Position numbers and translations under genes: made by a program. This document shows positions 1 to 10,245 of a DNA stretch of 64,000 nt, one piece after another; position 1 is the stretch's first letter, and each line of letters starts with the position of its first letter. The stretch spans positions 186,001 to 250,000 of the forward strand of contig NW_020825321.1 of NCBI RefSeq assembly GCF_003286085.1, given 5' to 3'. Under the pieces are notes generated by a model, which made no database searches, had not been told where the DNA came from, and saw only the letters and a list, made by a program, of their open reading frames with translations. Source of the stretch: Drosophila persimilis. Taxonomy: Eukaryota > Arthropoda > Insecta > Diptera > Drosophilidae.

Positions 1-815
1 ACCGCGAGTTCATGAGGGCCACTTATGGTAGTGCGCTGCCGTAATGTCCTCGCCCCACAAGGGGCAACCGCGTACACACGCAGTAAGATAGCTTAACTCC
101 CCTTAAGGGATTAGAGTAAGAAATAGCCAGAAACTAGAAAACGCAGCGATCAGGGAAACCCAGGGCCCAGGGCGCACCAGTGGCACAGGACAGGTTCTAA
201 CCAAACAAGGTTTCTTCCCCCCACCAGATCCGACATGGACAACCCAAGGACGAGCGACGCACAGCCTCTAGAGGCAGAGGATGGCACGGAGGGGCATCCT
301 AGGGGTGCGTCGCCGCCCAGCCCAAGGCAACCACGGTCCACGACCAACCAAATACAAACGAGACACCACTCCCCGACCCCGCAAGCAGAACCGGGCAACA
401 CCACGCAGCATGGCCCAGCAACTGGAGCGATACCGTGACCACCCAGGCCGCCTAGGCCATCCCGTCGGGCCCGCCCCGAAGGCCCACCGTCGCCCCGCCG
501 TGCGACAACCATGACCTGGGCATGGCTCAACGACATCGTCCATCCGAGCACGTCGCGAGACAACCCGTCTGGGATCATCACAGTGGAGGCGATGCGATCA
601 TCGGACTCAGACGAGGAGGTCCGAGCAGGCCGGGCCCAGCAGGAGAACCCCAGACGCCCACGCCGCCGCAAGCATCCAGGCCAAGGAGCAGGCACCGCCG
701 TCACCCCACGCGCGACTCGAAGACGCGTCGAGCCAGGACACGTCGACCTGGACCCCGAATCCGAGGTGCAGAACAGCTCCCCAGTCGCGCACAAACTGAG
801 GCTGCGGTCCCCACC
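1..815 (+). repeat. tail of an upstream tandem unit (copy of 5499-6313)
   Basis: These 815 bases appear identical to 5499-6313 (offset 5,498). They begin inside the last codons of pol (stop TAA at 42-44, matching 5540-5542) and run through the post-pol leader and the start of the third ORF. At 815/816 they jump directly into the middle of gag. Pol-end sequence therefore precedes gag, which only makes sense if this is the end of a previous head-to-tail unit. No divergence was noticed by eye. Confidence 0.85.
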
Positions 816-1514
816 GCATGGTTCCGAACTTTTCAGATGCAGGGACAAAATTGGACAGACTTTCGGAAAGAACTCCTAGAATTCTTCCTGCCCGCCAGAT
901 ACTTCCAGCGGCTGGAAGACACCATACGAAGTCGGGAACAGAAGCCCAAGGAATCCTTCCGGGATTACCTTATCGAATTACGTCTGATGATGCAGCGAGC
1001 CCAGTACACTCGGGAACAGGAACTCGAGCGGATCTACGAAAATCTCAGCCCGGAGTATCAAATGTACACGCACAGACAGGATTTCCGATCCCTCACAGAA
1101 TTGACCCAGCTCGTCTCTGCCTACGAAACCGCGCGGGACCGAGAAGCACTCCGCAGCATCGGGGCTGCACAGAACCATCGACCCCGTGCCGCCTTTACCG
1201 GCAATGAAACCAACCCCCAACGGGGCAACACACACGAGACACCCGGGAAAACCGAGATCGCCAACCGAGGAATCGGCCAGGAGGAAGAGCAAGCGATCGA
1301 TGTACAACGAGCCTGCCGGAACTGCGGGGAAAACGGCCATTTCAGTGGGGCGTGCACAAACCGACAGAAGCTATTCTGTTGGGAATGTGGCCACCGAGGG
1401 GTCCGGACCATCAACTGCTGCCGGAAATCCGCGTCGGAAAACGGATCGGGTCTCCGCCCAACTGGGACATGGACGGAGGCGCGCACCCAGGAACAGGAGA
1501 AACCCACCCATTAA
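816..1514 (+). pseudogene. gag: gag (5'-truncated), Osvaldo/Ulysses-like
   Basis: The frame is open from 522, but residues encoded before 816 are post-pol sequence fused by the duplication junction; true Gag starts near 816. The capsid-like block (about 835-1150) contains the FFLPARYF and FRDYLIELRLMM stretches typical of this Gag type. Two zinc knuckles follow: a CCHC with C-x2-C-x4-H-x4-C at about 1315-1360 and a second CWECG-type knuckle at about 1375-1420. Gag should package RNA into virus-like particles. The stop at 1512-1514 overlaps the protease frame (1352 onward) in -1 register, as in gag-pro frameshifting. Its N-terminal part is missing, so this copy cannot make complete Gag. Confidence 0.75.
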
Positions 1515-2014
1515 GCATGACCGGAGGAAGGATCGTTGCCCTGGTGGACATCAATGGGAGAGCATTTCCTGCCACCCTCGACACTGGAGCCACACGATCC
1601 TTCATCAGTGAGCGGCTGGCGAAGGAGATAGGGACGACCAAGAACAGGCGAGAGGTGAGGACCAGGATCCACATGGCAGATGGAACCAGGAAGGAGATCA
1701 ACCAAGCGATAGCAGTCACCGTGCGCCTGGATCAACAAGAAACACAGGTGTCTCTTCTTATACTCCCCACGGTATTAGACGACTTCATCTTGGGACTCGA
1801 CTTCCTCTGTGGCATCCGCGCAAGAATCCACTGTGGACGGGCAGCAGCTGGAGTTGCAGCAGAAACCCGCCAGGACGATACCATCATGCACCGCCCAGCC
1901 ACGCCCACGGGACGTTTGCGGACTCCACTGCCATCCGAGACCAGCCCCAGACCATCCAACCGCCGCGACAACAAGACCTTACCCGATAAGATCAAGCAAC
2001 AACCCCAGGACTAA
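1352..2014 (+). CDS. pro: retropepsin-like aspartic protease, -1 frame to gag
   Basis: This frame is open while gag is being read and is offset -1 from it, so ribosomal frameshifting probably joins them. The catalytic motif LDTGATRSF lies at about 1580-1606, followed about 75 residues later by ILGLDFL, the usual second conserved retropepsin strand. Residues encoded before about 1515 overlap gag in the other frame and may not be meaningful. The frame closes at 2012-2014, before the RT, so a second recoding event or a mutation separates protease from pol. The tail (1840-2014) is a proline- and arginine-rich linker leading into the 93-bp repeats. Confidence 0.7.
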   Translation: MHKPTEAILLGMWPPRGPDHQLLPEIRVGKRIGSPPNWDMDGGAHPGTGETHPLSMTGGRIVALVDINGRAFPATLDTGATRSFISERLAKEIGTTKNRREVRTRIHMADGTRKEINQAIAVTVRLDQQETQVSLLILPTVLDDFILGLDFLCGIRARIHCGRAAAGVAAETRQDDTIMHRPATPTGRLRTPLPSETSPRPSNRRDNKTLPDKIKQQPQD

Positions 2015-2060
2015 GCCACCAATCCAATCCCGACACCAACAGGACAACGCAACACAACAA

Positions 2061-2593
2061 GGACTTTGGCAGAGACAGCTACGGCTCCACTGGATTAATC
2101 CAGGGCCAGCTCGTCGAACCAGGAGTCACCAACAGGACACAGCAGGAAGCAAGGGACTTTGGCAGAGACAGCTACGGCTCCACTGGATCAATCCAGGGCC
2201 AGCTCGTCGAACCAGGAGTCCCCAACAGGACACAGCAGGGACTTTTGCAGAGACAGCTACGGCTCCACTGGATCAATCCAGGGCCAGCTCGTCGAACCAG
2301 GAGTCACCAACGGGACCCAGCAGGAAGCAAAGGACTTTGGCAGAGACAGCTACGGCTCCACTGGATCAATCCCGGGCCAGCTCGTCGAACCAGGAGTCAC
2401 CAACAGGACACAGCAGGAAGCAAGGGACTTTGGCAGAGACAGCTACGGCTCCACTGGATCAATCCAAGGCCAGCTAATCGAACCGGGAGTCAGCAACAGG
2501 ACCCAGAAATCACCAGGATACTCCAGCAAAGATAGCTGCGGCCCCGCGGGATCAATCCAGGGCCAGCTCATCGAAACGGAAGTCACCACGTAG
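2061..2593 (+). repeat. coding minisatellite, 93-bp (31-codon) repeats
   Basis: Units start with GGACTTTGGCAGAGACAGCT at about 2061, 2154, 2239, 2332 and 2425, with a diverged sixth near 2515. The spacing is 93 bp (31 codons) except one 85-bp unit. All three forward frames are largely open across the array, so each unit encodes a 31-residue repeat in any frame. The 85-bp unit switches which frame carries which repeat. In the frame that continues into pol, the only stop is a TAA at 2475-2477, caused by a change in the last regular unit. It sits in the linker between protease and RT. Confidence 0.85.
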
Positions 2594-2594
2594 T

Positions 2595-5542
2595 CCCCCA
2601 ACACGACAGACATCACGCAAGCCACGAACCCCGATACCGCAGGACGAGATCACAGAAACCCCGACGACGGACTACCAACTGGAGCCATTAGCCGACGCCG
2701 AGATAGCTCGGAAACGCAACCCGTTTCGCACCGCCGACTCGGATGACTACGAGAACGCGATCTTGGCCGCCATTACCGCCCTGGAACTGGAGGACCTATC
2801 GCCGTGGCAGCAATACCCAGACCCCGAACCACCCCCCACGCCGTGGGCAGGCATGTTTCTGGAAGAAGAATTGGCGAAATTCGACGGACTAACTGGAGTC
2901 TCCCCCATTGCCGAACACACGATCACAATGCGAGACAACAGGCCCGTGAAGCAGCGCTACTTCCCGAAGAATCCGGCCATGCAGAAGATCATCAACGCAC
3001 AGGTGGACGAGCTGCTCCGGGACGAAAGGATCGAACCATCCCGAAGTCCCCACAGTGCCCCAATCGTTTTGGTAGGAAAGAAGACCGGAGAAATGCGAAT
3101 GTGCGTGGATTATCGCCAGCTAAATGCCCGCTCGGTGCCTGACGCGTATCCGCTGCCGCGGATTAACCACATTCTCGAGAGACTACGCCACGCTCGCTAC
3201 ATCTCCACACTGGACCTCAAAAACGGATACTGGCAGATCCCGGTGGCCAAGAGCAGCAGAGAGGCAACAGCATTTACCGTCCCCGGCAGAGGACTCTTCC
3301 AGTGGAAGGTAATGCCTTTCGGCCTGCACTCAGCCCCAGCGACGTTCCAGCGAGCCTTGGACAGCGTCATCGGACCCACCATGGAGCCGTACGCGTTCGC
3401 GTATCTCGACGACATCATCGTCATCGGAGCCACACTAGAAGAACACATCGACCACCTTCGCGAGGTCTTCAGGAGGCTGCGAGAGGCGAACCTCCGACTA
3501 AACCGAAACAAGTGTAGTTTCTTCAGGAAGAGTTTAGTCTACCTCGGCCATGTCATCAGCGAACAAGGCATCCACACGGACCCAGACAAGGTCAGCGCAG
3601 TCCAGAAACTAGCACTGCCCACCACACTGAAAGAACTGCGACGCTGCATCGGAATGGCATCCTGGTCCCGACGGTTTGTCCCCAACTTCGCCACGGTGGT
3701 CCAGCCCATGACCAACCTGCTCAAAAAGGATCAAAAGTGGGAGTGGACAGACGAACAACATCAGGCATTCGAGACTCTCAAGGAAAGACTCACGCAAGCA
3801 CCAGTCCTGGCATGCCCCGACTTCGCCGAGCGATTCGTACTCCAAACGGACGCCAGTTCGTATGGCCTCGGAGCAGTGTTGACACAACAGATCGACGGAG
3901 CAGAAAGAGTCATCGCCTACGCAAGCCGTCGACTACTCAAGGCAGAGGAAAACTACTCGGCCACCGAGAAAGAGTGCCTTGCCATAGTCTGGGCAATCAG
4001 GAAGCTCGGATGCTTCCTGGAAGGATACCACTTCGATGTAATCACGGATCACCTCGCCTTGAAGTGGTTGAACTCTATCGATAATCCAACAGGACGCATC
4101 GCCCGCTGGGCCTTGGAGCTCCAGCAATTATGGTTTGACATCCACTACCGTCGAGGAAGCCAGAACGTTGTGGCTGACGCCCTCTCGCGACAGCCAGTAA
4201 AAACCCTGCAGCGAGTGGACGAGGACCGGGACCCCTGCCCCTGCCCCTGGCTGCAGAAACTCCGCAAGCGGATCCAGGAACAGCCGGAGGGGCATCCGGA
4301 GTTCATCATCGAGAGCGACCAAATATACAAACGAGCCAGCAGCAGAACCAGCGAAGAAGATCCTATCAAATGGAAATTATGTGTCCACAGGGACCACCGC
4401 CATCGCGTGCTAGAAGAGTGCCACGACCATCTGACAGCAGGACACCTCGGGATCAGGAAGACAGCGACACGAATAGCCCAGAGGTACTACTGGCCCGGAC
4501 TGCACCGAGATATCGCCCGATATATCCGGCAGTGCGCCAAGTGCCAGCAGTACAAGGTACGCCAAACCAAACCAGGAGGAAAGATGCACACCCGCCAAGC
4601 CCAAGAACCATTAGACATCGTCTGCGCCGACTTCATCGGACCATTGCCCCGATCCAAACACGGCAATACTATGTTGCTGGTGCTCTTCGACGCTTTCAGC
4701 AAGTGGGTGGAGTTGGTCCCCCTCCGCAAGGCCACCACCGCACTACTGGAGACCGCTTTCCGGGAACAGATCCTGAGCCGCTTCGGAACCCCACAGAAAT
4801 TCGTATGCGACAACGGGACCCAATTCACAAGTCGCTCTTTCCAAAAGTTTTGCAAACTCGCAGGCATGGAATTGGAGTATACGGCGCCCTATACCCCACA
4901 ACAAAACCCCACGGAACGAGCCAACAGGACGATCAAAACCATGATCGCCCAGTACATCGATGGAGACCAGCGGACATGGGACGAGCTGCTGCCCGAACTC
5001 AGCCTAGCCATCAACAGCAACACATCGGACACCACAGGCTTCAGCGCAGCATTCATCGTACTCGGCCGGGAACCTCGGTTGCCTGGAGCCTTGTACGAAG
5101 AGGCGACCCCAGGACTAGGCGAAGTGACAGAGATCCCAACCGACAAGCGACTCAAGGAAATCTTCGCCATCGTACAGGAAAATACCCAGCAGGCATCACA
5201 GACGCAGAGCAGGAACTACAATCTACGTCGACGCGAAGGAGACCCACGATCGGGACGCTCGTGATGCTACGCCAACATCACCTGTCCAAAACGGCGGACA
5301 ACTTCGCTGTCAAAATGGCTCCCAAATATGAGGGGCCTTACAAAGTAGTAAAATTTATTTCCCCCACCATAGCACGACTCCAGAAGCATCCGGGAAGACA
5401 ACGACGAACGGCCGGACTAGCCGACCACCAGCGACGACGACGAACCCACCCTCACCAGCGAAGACGAAGAAGACGACGAAGACCCCAGCACCAGGAAAAC
5501 CGCGAGTTCATGAGGGCCACTTATGGTAGTGCGCTGCCGTAA
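2595..5542 (+). pseudogene. pol: pol: reverse transcriptase, RNaseH, integrase (one frameshift)
   Basis: The main frame is open to 5264. RT spans about 2940-3560, with VDYRQLN near 3105, LPRINHIL, MPFGLHSAPATFQ near 3315 and the catalytic YLDD at 3402-3413. RNaseH (about 3830-4190) begins at the LQTDAS stretch. Integrase has an HHCC zinc-binding region (about 4425-4550) and a DDE core: D in CADFIG near 4626, D in CDNGTQF near 4805, E in PTERANR near 4912. The C-terminal GPY/F module (KYEGPYKV, about 5320-5345) lies in another frame ending at 5542, so a 1-nt indel around 5220-5260 disconnects it. Otherwise the polyprotein looks well preserved. The start is not a good ATG; translation presumably comes from upstream. 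Confidence 0.85.
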
Positions 5543-6313
5543 TGTCCTCGCCCCACAAGGGGCAACCGCGTACACACGCAGTAAGATAGCTTAACTCCCC
5601 TTAAGGGATTAGAGTAAGAAATAGCCAGAAACTAGAAAACGCAGCGATCAGGGAAACCCAGGGCCCAGGGCGCACCAGTGGCACAGGACAGGTTCTAACC
5701 AAACAAGGTTTCTTCCCCCCACCAGATCCGACATGGACAACCCAAGGACGAGCGACGCACAGCCTCTAGAGGCAGAGGATGGCACGGAGGGGCATCCTAG
5801 GGGTGCGTCGCCGCCCAGCCCAAGGCAACCACGGTCCACGACCAACCAAATACAAACGAGACACCACTCCCCGACCCCGCAAGCAGAACCGGGCAACACC
5901 ACGCAGCATGGCCCAGCAACTGGAGCGATACCGTGACCACCCAGGCCGCCTAGGCCATCCCGTCGGGCCCGCCCCGAAGGCCCACCGTCGCCCCGCCGTG
6001 CGACAACCATGACCTGGGCATGGCTCAACGACATCGTCCATCCGAGCACGTCGCGAGACAACCCGTCTGGGATCATCACAGTGGAGGCGATGCGATCATC
6101 GGACTCAGACGAGGAGGTCCGAGCAGGCCGGGCCCAGCAGGAGAACCCCAGACGCCCACGCCGCCGCAAGCATCCAGGCCAAGGAGCAGGCACCGCCGTC
6201 ACCCCACGCGCGACTCGAAGACGCGTCGAGCCAGGACACGTCGACCTGGACCCCGAATCCGAGGTGCAGAACAGCTCCCCAGTCGCGCACAAACTGAGGC
6301 TGCGGTCCCCACC
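5499..6313 (+). repeat. second copy of the 815-bp segment
   Basis: It matches 1-815 base for base as far as can be seen. Here it is in its natural context: pol end, then the post-pol leader, then the third ORF. That shows which of the two contexts is original. Confidence 0.85.
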
Positions 6314-7579
6314 ACCACCGCCCTATTACCTGTACCGCATGGGAAACCCGCAGATCCCACGGCCGAACCACGACAGCAGCTCCAACGAGGGGTTCACCAG
6401 CCCGACGATGGAGGCCGACAAGCACTGGAAGCCGACCCACCTGACAAGCACCGATGAAGAGGTCTTGCATGACCAACGTTTCGGAAAAGCGGGTGGCCGC
6501 CCATGGGTCAAGCACTCCGTCCTGGACCTAAACCGCCAACTGGAGGCCGAGCGGGCCACGACGCGCTCATACTCGGACGTGAGCGAGGACGAAGATGGGC
6601 GGGTCGATTGCCAGAAGAGCGCTCCAGCCAACATCGCGGTTGACGTGGCACCCTGGACCACCTGGAAGGACGCCGACAAGACCCTGCAGCTGCTGCTCGC
6701 CCATCCACGACCCATCACCCCACCCAGGCCCGAGAGGGAGATCATCCCTGCGTCGGACAACGACACAGCAAGCAGCGACGAGGTACAGCTCCTAGGAGAG
6801 GACGACACCACTCCGCTACGGATCCGCGACAGCAGTCTGGACGAAGCCTTGCCCCGACGGCTCCGGAACATCGCCCTTCCGGGCGAGGACGAGCCACCGA
6901 GACGCGTAACCGGCAATGAGCTGCCCCAGCTACTCCAGGAACTCGGCCTGGAGGACGAACCCGTGTCCCCGATACCCTGGGATGACGAGGACGAGGAGGT
7001 AGTCCGCATTCTGGGAGGGCAGGAGAATCCAAACGGCCCGATCCCGGACACCAGCTGGGACGACGGTTGGCACGCCCAACTGCAGGAGTGGGACGCGCAG
7101 GAGGAGGCGGCAGCCCCGGAAAGAAAGAAGAATCGCGATTGGCAGCCGCAGGACTACGCACCAATGGAGTGGCTATCGCCAGCTCCCACCGACCCAACGC
7201 CCCGAACCCGGACTCGACGGGCTGCGCGGCCCGAGAGGCCGAACCAGAAAACCCGAGTCGCCCAAAGAAGGACAGCGACCTGTCATTGGGTTTGGAAGAG
7301 GCAGAGGCGGGCGTACTGCTCACAGCGTTCGAGGAGATGCCCGAGCTGAACGGGTTGCAGGAGGAACAGGCATGGCCAATCGCCCCAGTCACCTGGCGGG
7401 TAAGCACACCTGACCGCCGCATCCCGCAAAGCCTGCTGGAAGGCGCCAGCGCTCAGGCAAACGCGGCGCGTCACGGGCGCAGCCGGGTCCGCAGCCTTGA
7501 ATACCACGACGGCCAACGCTTCCGCGTATCCATCAGCGGAAAATTGGTGCGCATTTCACCGCGCCCCACCCCGAAGTAG
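5733..7579 (+). pseudogene. third ORF after pol: acidic, non-Env-like, unidentified
   Basis: An ATG at 5733 opens a frame that meets TGA at 5934-5936 and is open again in the same frame from about 6009 to 7349. A frame change around 7230-7290 then continues to a stop at 7577-7579 just before the polypurine tract. The product would be rich in Asp/Glu, Pro and Arg, with many SDSDEE and WDDEDEE-like clusters, and a basic C-terminal module with a WRVSTPDRRIP and RFRVSISGKLVRI pattern. No signal peptide, furin site or membrane segment is visible, so it does not look like an envelope. I do not recognise it. The position equals that of the optional third ORF in Osvaldo-like elements. Confidence 0.5.
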
Positions 7580-7586
7580 GAAGGGA
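7573..7586 (+). promoter_or_regulatory. polypurine tract of the Osvaldo-like element
   Basis: AAGTAGGAAGGGAG lies directly before TGTGAAGG, the inferred LTR start. This is the expected position of the plus-strand priming tract. Confidence 0.65.
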
Positions 7587-8394
7587 GTGTGAAGGCACAA
7601 GCCTCCACAAAACCTGACTACAACACCATCCCCTGAAGGGACAGCCCCGGGGGGCTTATTATCTCATTTTATTACTACTACTATTACTATTATAACAAAG
7701 ACAACAATGAATCCTTAGTTTCCCCAATTAAAATAAGAAATAGGCTAAGAAAACCCCTAAAATAGTGAGGCCTTTTACTTATTAGCAGCGAAGAGACAAC
7801 ACGAAAGAGAGACGCCTACTACGGCCACGCAGCAAAGAGAGCCGACATGGAAGAGAAGAAAACGAAGAGAGTCGCCGATCGCTCTTACGCCCACGCAGCC
7901 AAAGCAAGAGAGAGAACGGCCAAACGCAAAGGAACAGCATGCAAAAGAGCGAAGCGGCAGAGAAGCCGCCGATCGGCCACGCAGCGGAGGGAGAGAGCCG
8001 ACGGCGAACCATGAAAAACACCCCCGAGCCGAGGCCGAGAGCCAAAAGCTGCGCAGCCACGAAGCGGCAGAGAAGCTGCAAAAAGAAAAGCAGAGGTCTG
8101 GCACGGTCCAGCGAGGGCCACGCTCGGGAGTGATCTCCAAGTGCTGAAGCAGAACGGTTGGGAAAAATAAACAGTGCCCCGACCCCGCGAGAAGTGAAAA
8201 AAAGAGACAAAAAGATATAAGTCGTGACCACCGTGACGAGGACCGGCCGCCGGACCCAAGGAAGGGACAGCAAGGGTGAGCCATCTCACGTATGTGAGCT
8301 CTGGGGGGGATAGATCGGTGCAGTAGGCAGGGTGTACGCACAGAACCAGAAGTTTCCCAAAATGTTTGTAAATTTTTGTCGTTTATTCCCCCAC

Positions 8395-8400
8395 AATAAA
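8395..8400 (+). promoter_or_regulatory. AATAAA poly(A) signal in the LTR
   Basis: A canonical AATAAA follows a T-rich stretch, about 180 bases after the TATAA at 8216. It is consistent with the end of the R region. Confidence 0.5.
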
Positions 8401-8480
8401 GACACCCACCTCAACCCACCGGTTTCAGAACTTTCGCCCGTAGGAGTCCCTCAGCCCCTCCCCCTCTCTTCACTATTCCC

Positions 8481-8806
8481 TGGGGGCCCGGCGAAGTGGA
8501 TGTGAGTCGTGGATCATGCGGCATCCACCAAGCTGGGCTTGCCTTTCCCATACCTTTCTCCCCTGGGGACCCGGCGATGCTGGATGTGAGTCGTGGATTC
8601 ACGCGGCATCCGCAAAGCTGGGTTCCCTCTCCTACACCCTCGCCCTGGGGACCCGGCGATGCTGGATGTGAGTCGTGGATTTACGCGGCATCCGCAAAGC
8701 TGGGTTCCCTCACCTACACCCACGCCCTGGGGACCCGGCGACGCAGATGTGAGTCGTAGATCATGCGGCATCTGCTAAGCTGGGCTCCCCTCTCCCCTAC
8801 CCTTCC
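8481..8806 (+). repeat. four ~82-bp tandem repeats inside the LTR
   Basis: Units starting TGGGG(A/G)CCCGGCGA occur at 8481, 8564, 8646 and 8728. Each contains a GGATGTGAGTCGTGGAT core, a GCGGCATC box and AAGCTGGG. The two central units are nearly identical and the outer ones more diverged, the usual sign of unequal exchange. Confidence 0.85.
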
Positions 8807-9029
8807 GACCCCTGACCCAAACCCCCTCCTCATGCCACGAATGACCCCCAACGCAAGTCTCTGCAGCTCCCCAAGCACGGGTTCACCCACGCCTCGATCC
8901 ACCCCACGGGTGCGCTTTCGCTGCGAACGGCTCTCCCCTTAGGTCCTCACACAACAAATTTTGCTGTGGGGAAGGACCCGGCCCTGGACAGACTGAGAAG
9001 CTGTACCTCGGCCTGAGAACTTCCTTACA

Positions 9030-9369
9030 GGAGGCGCAGTGATTTGTTATTTTATTTCCTTATAAAACCTACAAACTATGGAACGTTGAGCATGCACGAA
9101 ATAAACAACAAAAATAATTGCAAGAATATGCCTTTATGTTTGTTGCCAGCCGCTTGGATTGCGTTGCAATGTGTACATACATGTGTATGTATGTTAGCAA
9201 CGAAAGCTCAGCTGGTAGCTGGGAGAGGTAGGTATATTATTTACACTGGATCTGAGGCTGAACGCAGGAGCTAGGTCGGGTCAAATTAAACCTTTGGAGA
9301 AGTAGGAGGCCAAAACCGTAAGCAAAACGAAGTATAGTTTAATTTGGAGCTAGAGCGAGAAATAAATAT
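9030..9369. other. no gene seen; flank between two LTR elements
   Basis: AT-rich DNA with a short ACATACATGTGTATGTATGT alternating stretch near 9172. No coding signal or recognised element was found. Confidence 0.5.
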
Positions 9370-9373
9370 ATAT

Positions 9374-9970
9374 AGTGACATATCCATAATTCCCCACATC
9401 CCATACACATTATGTTCATGTACAATTCATCCACCCCATCCACACAAGTAACAGGACCCCACTCAAGAATCAATAACTGTTTCTTCCCATACTCCAAGCT
9501 AGGGCCCCCCATAATATAAACAATGGACCACATTGTTTCATCAACATTAGAATCACGCCACTCTCGAGAAATCGATTCTTTAGAATCACGCCACTCATGA
9601 GGACCAATCAAAGCTAGACATAAAACCAAGGAGTATCACATTCCTAGCTCCGTCATGTAATACAACACCGATCGCCAGCAGTGGATGCCTTTCATCAAAG
9701 CCGACGCATCCCCAAATATCGATCCAGGCACGTACGCCACCGACACGAAGATGCAGCCGAGGAAAGTAACGCCCAAAGCCAGAGTCGGGAGTTCCAAGAG
9801 AAGGGCTCATGGAAACTAGCCAGCAGCAGAGAGATCAGTTCCGTTTGAGACAAGCAGACCGAAAGTCAAGTCGGGGAATTCATTTAAATCTTGTGACATA
9901 AAGATATTTAAGTTGTAAAATAAAAGTCTTTGTTAAAAAACTTAAAATCGAGTTGCGTTTAAAATTAACT
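9374..9970 (+). repeat. 5' LTR, errantivirus
   Basis: It starts AGTGACATAT and ends near TTAACT. It closely matches 15859-16453 except at the extreme 3' end, which reads GTTGCGTTTAAAATTAACT here against GTTGCGGATATTTAACT in the 3' LTR. An initiator-like ATCAGTTCCGTTTGAGAC lies near 9834. Confidence 0.85.
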
Positions 9971-10245
9971 CCTATATTTCGGTAATGGTCAGCTTGTGTA
10001 ATTTCTAATTACTGTGATCACGTAATCCCGGAATCGTTAATAAAATTGTGAAATCCGCCAAAGAACCTATGTGTTACGAGCACATACGATTTGCAAAACT
10101 AAAATTAAGTGAACTGAAGTAAGCGGAGATAGTGATCCACCAAGAACAGTGAAACACTAAATACAAAATCAAAAAACTTACAAGTGAACCAAAATAAAGT
10201 TCAAAACTACTGAAAACAAAACAAAACCCAATCAACACCAACAAC
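9971..10245 (+). other. errantivirus leader; expected primer-binding site not seen
   Basis: The sequence right after the LTR (CCTATATTTCGG...) lacks the TGGCG start expected of an errantivirus primer-binding site; compare the clear one at 27866. The rest is an A-rich untranslated leader up to the gag ATG. Confidence 0.6.

Larger units (their letters stand above)
816..6313 (+). repeat. 5,498-bp tandem duplication unit (gag' to third-ORF start)
   Basis: The repeat period of 5,498 bp is set by 1-815 matching 5499-6313. The unit runs from an internal gag position through protease, pol and the first ~580 bases of the third-ORF region. After 6313 the second copy continues into unique third-ORF sequence, while the first jumps to gag at 816. 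Only one complete unit is visible; more may lie left of the window. Confidence 0.8.
1..9029 (+). mobile_element. Osvaldo/Ulysses-like gypsy-superfamily LTR element with internal tandem duplication
   Basis: Order on the plus strand is the end of a preceding unit (1-815), gag with two zinc knuckles, DTGA protease, repeat linker, RT, RNaseH, integrase with GPY/F, an acidic third ORF, a polypurine tract and one long LTR. Two CCHC-type knuckles, a pol frame separate from the protease, and a ~1.4-kb LTR resemble the Osvaldo/Ulysses/Circe group of Drosophila; that family name is inferred from architecture, not from a search. No 5' LTR lies in the window. The internal part is duplicated with a 5,498-bp period, so the locus is not a simple insertion. 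Confidence 0.75.
7587..9029 (+). repeat. 3' LTR (~1.44 kb) of the Osvaldo-like element
   Basis: It begins TGTGAAGG after a polypurine tract and probably ends CCTTACA at 9029, giving near-inverted ends TGTGAAGG/CCTTACA. A TATAA lies at 8216-8220 and a poly(A) signal AATAAA at 8395-8400. Four ~82-bp tandem repeats lie downstream of that signal. No second LTR exists in the window to confirm the right edge, so 9029 is inferred. Long antisense ORFs inside (7775-8341) reflect base composition and are not called. Confidence 0.6.

Noticed and set aside
150-848. Long minus-strand frame (and its copy at 5648-6292)
   Set aside because: Antisense to the leader and third-ORF region in GC-rich DNA; low-complexity composition (Gly/Val/Cys/Trp/Arg) and no recognisable domain.
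6326-7422. Two long minus-strand frames (up to 241 codons)
   Set aside because: Antisense shadows of the acidic third ORF; Ser-rich because the sense strand is Glu/Asp-rich.
7775-8341. 188-codon minus-strand frame and overlapping ones
   Set aside because: Inside the LTR, Phe/Ser/Cys-rich composition caused by imperfect GA-rich repeats; no domain.
9339-9629. Minus-strand frame repeated at 15839-16114
   Set aside because: It lies in both errantivirus LTRs, so it recurs only because the LTR does; no coding features.
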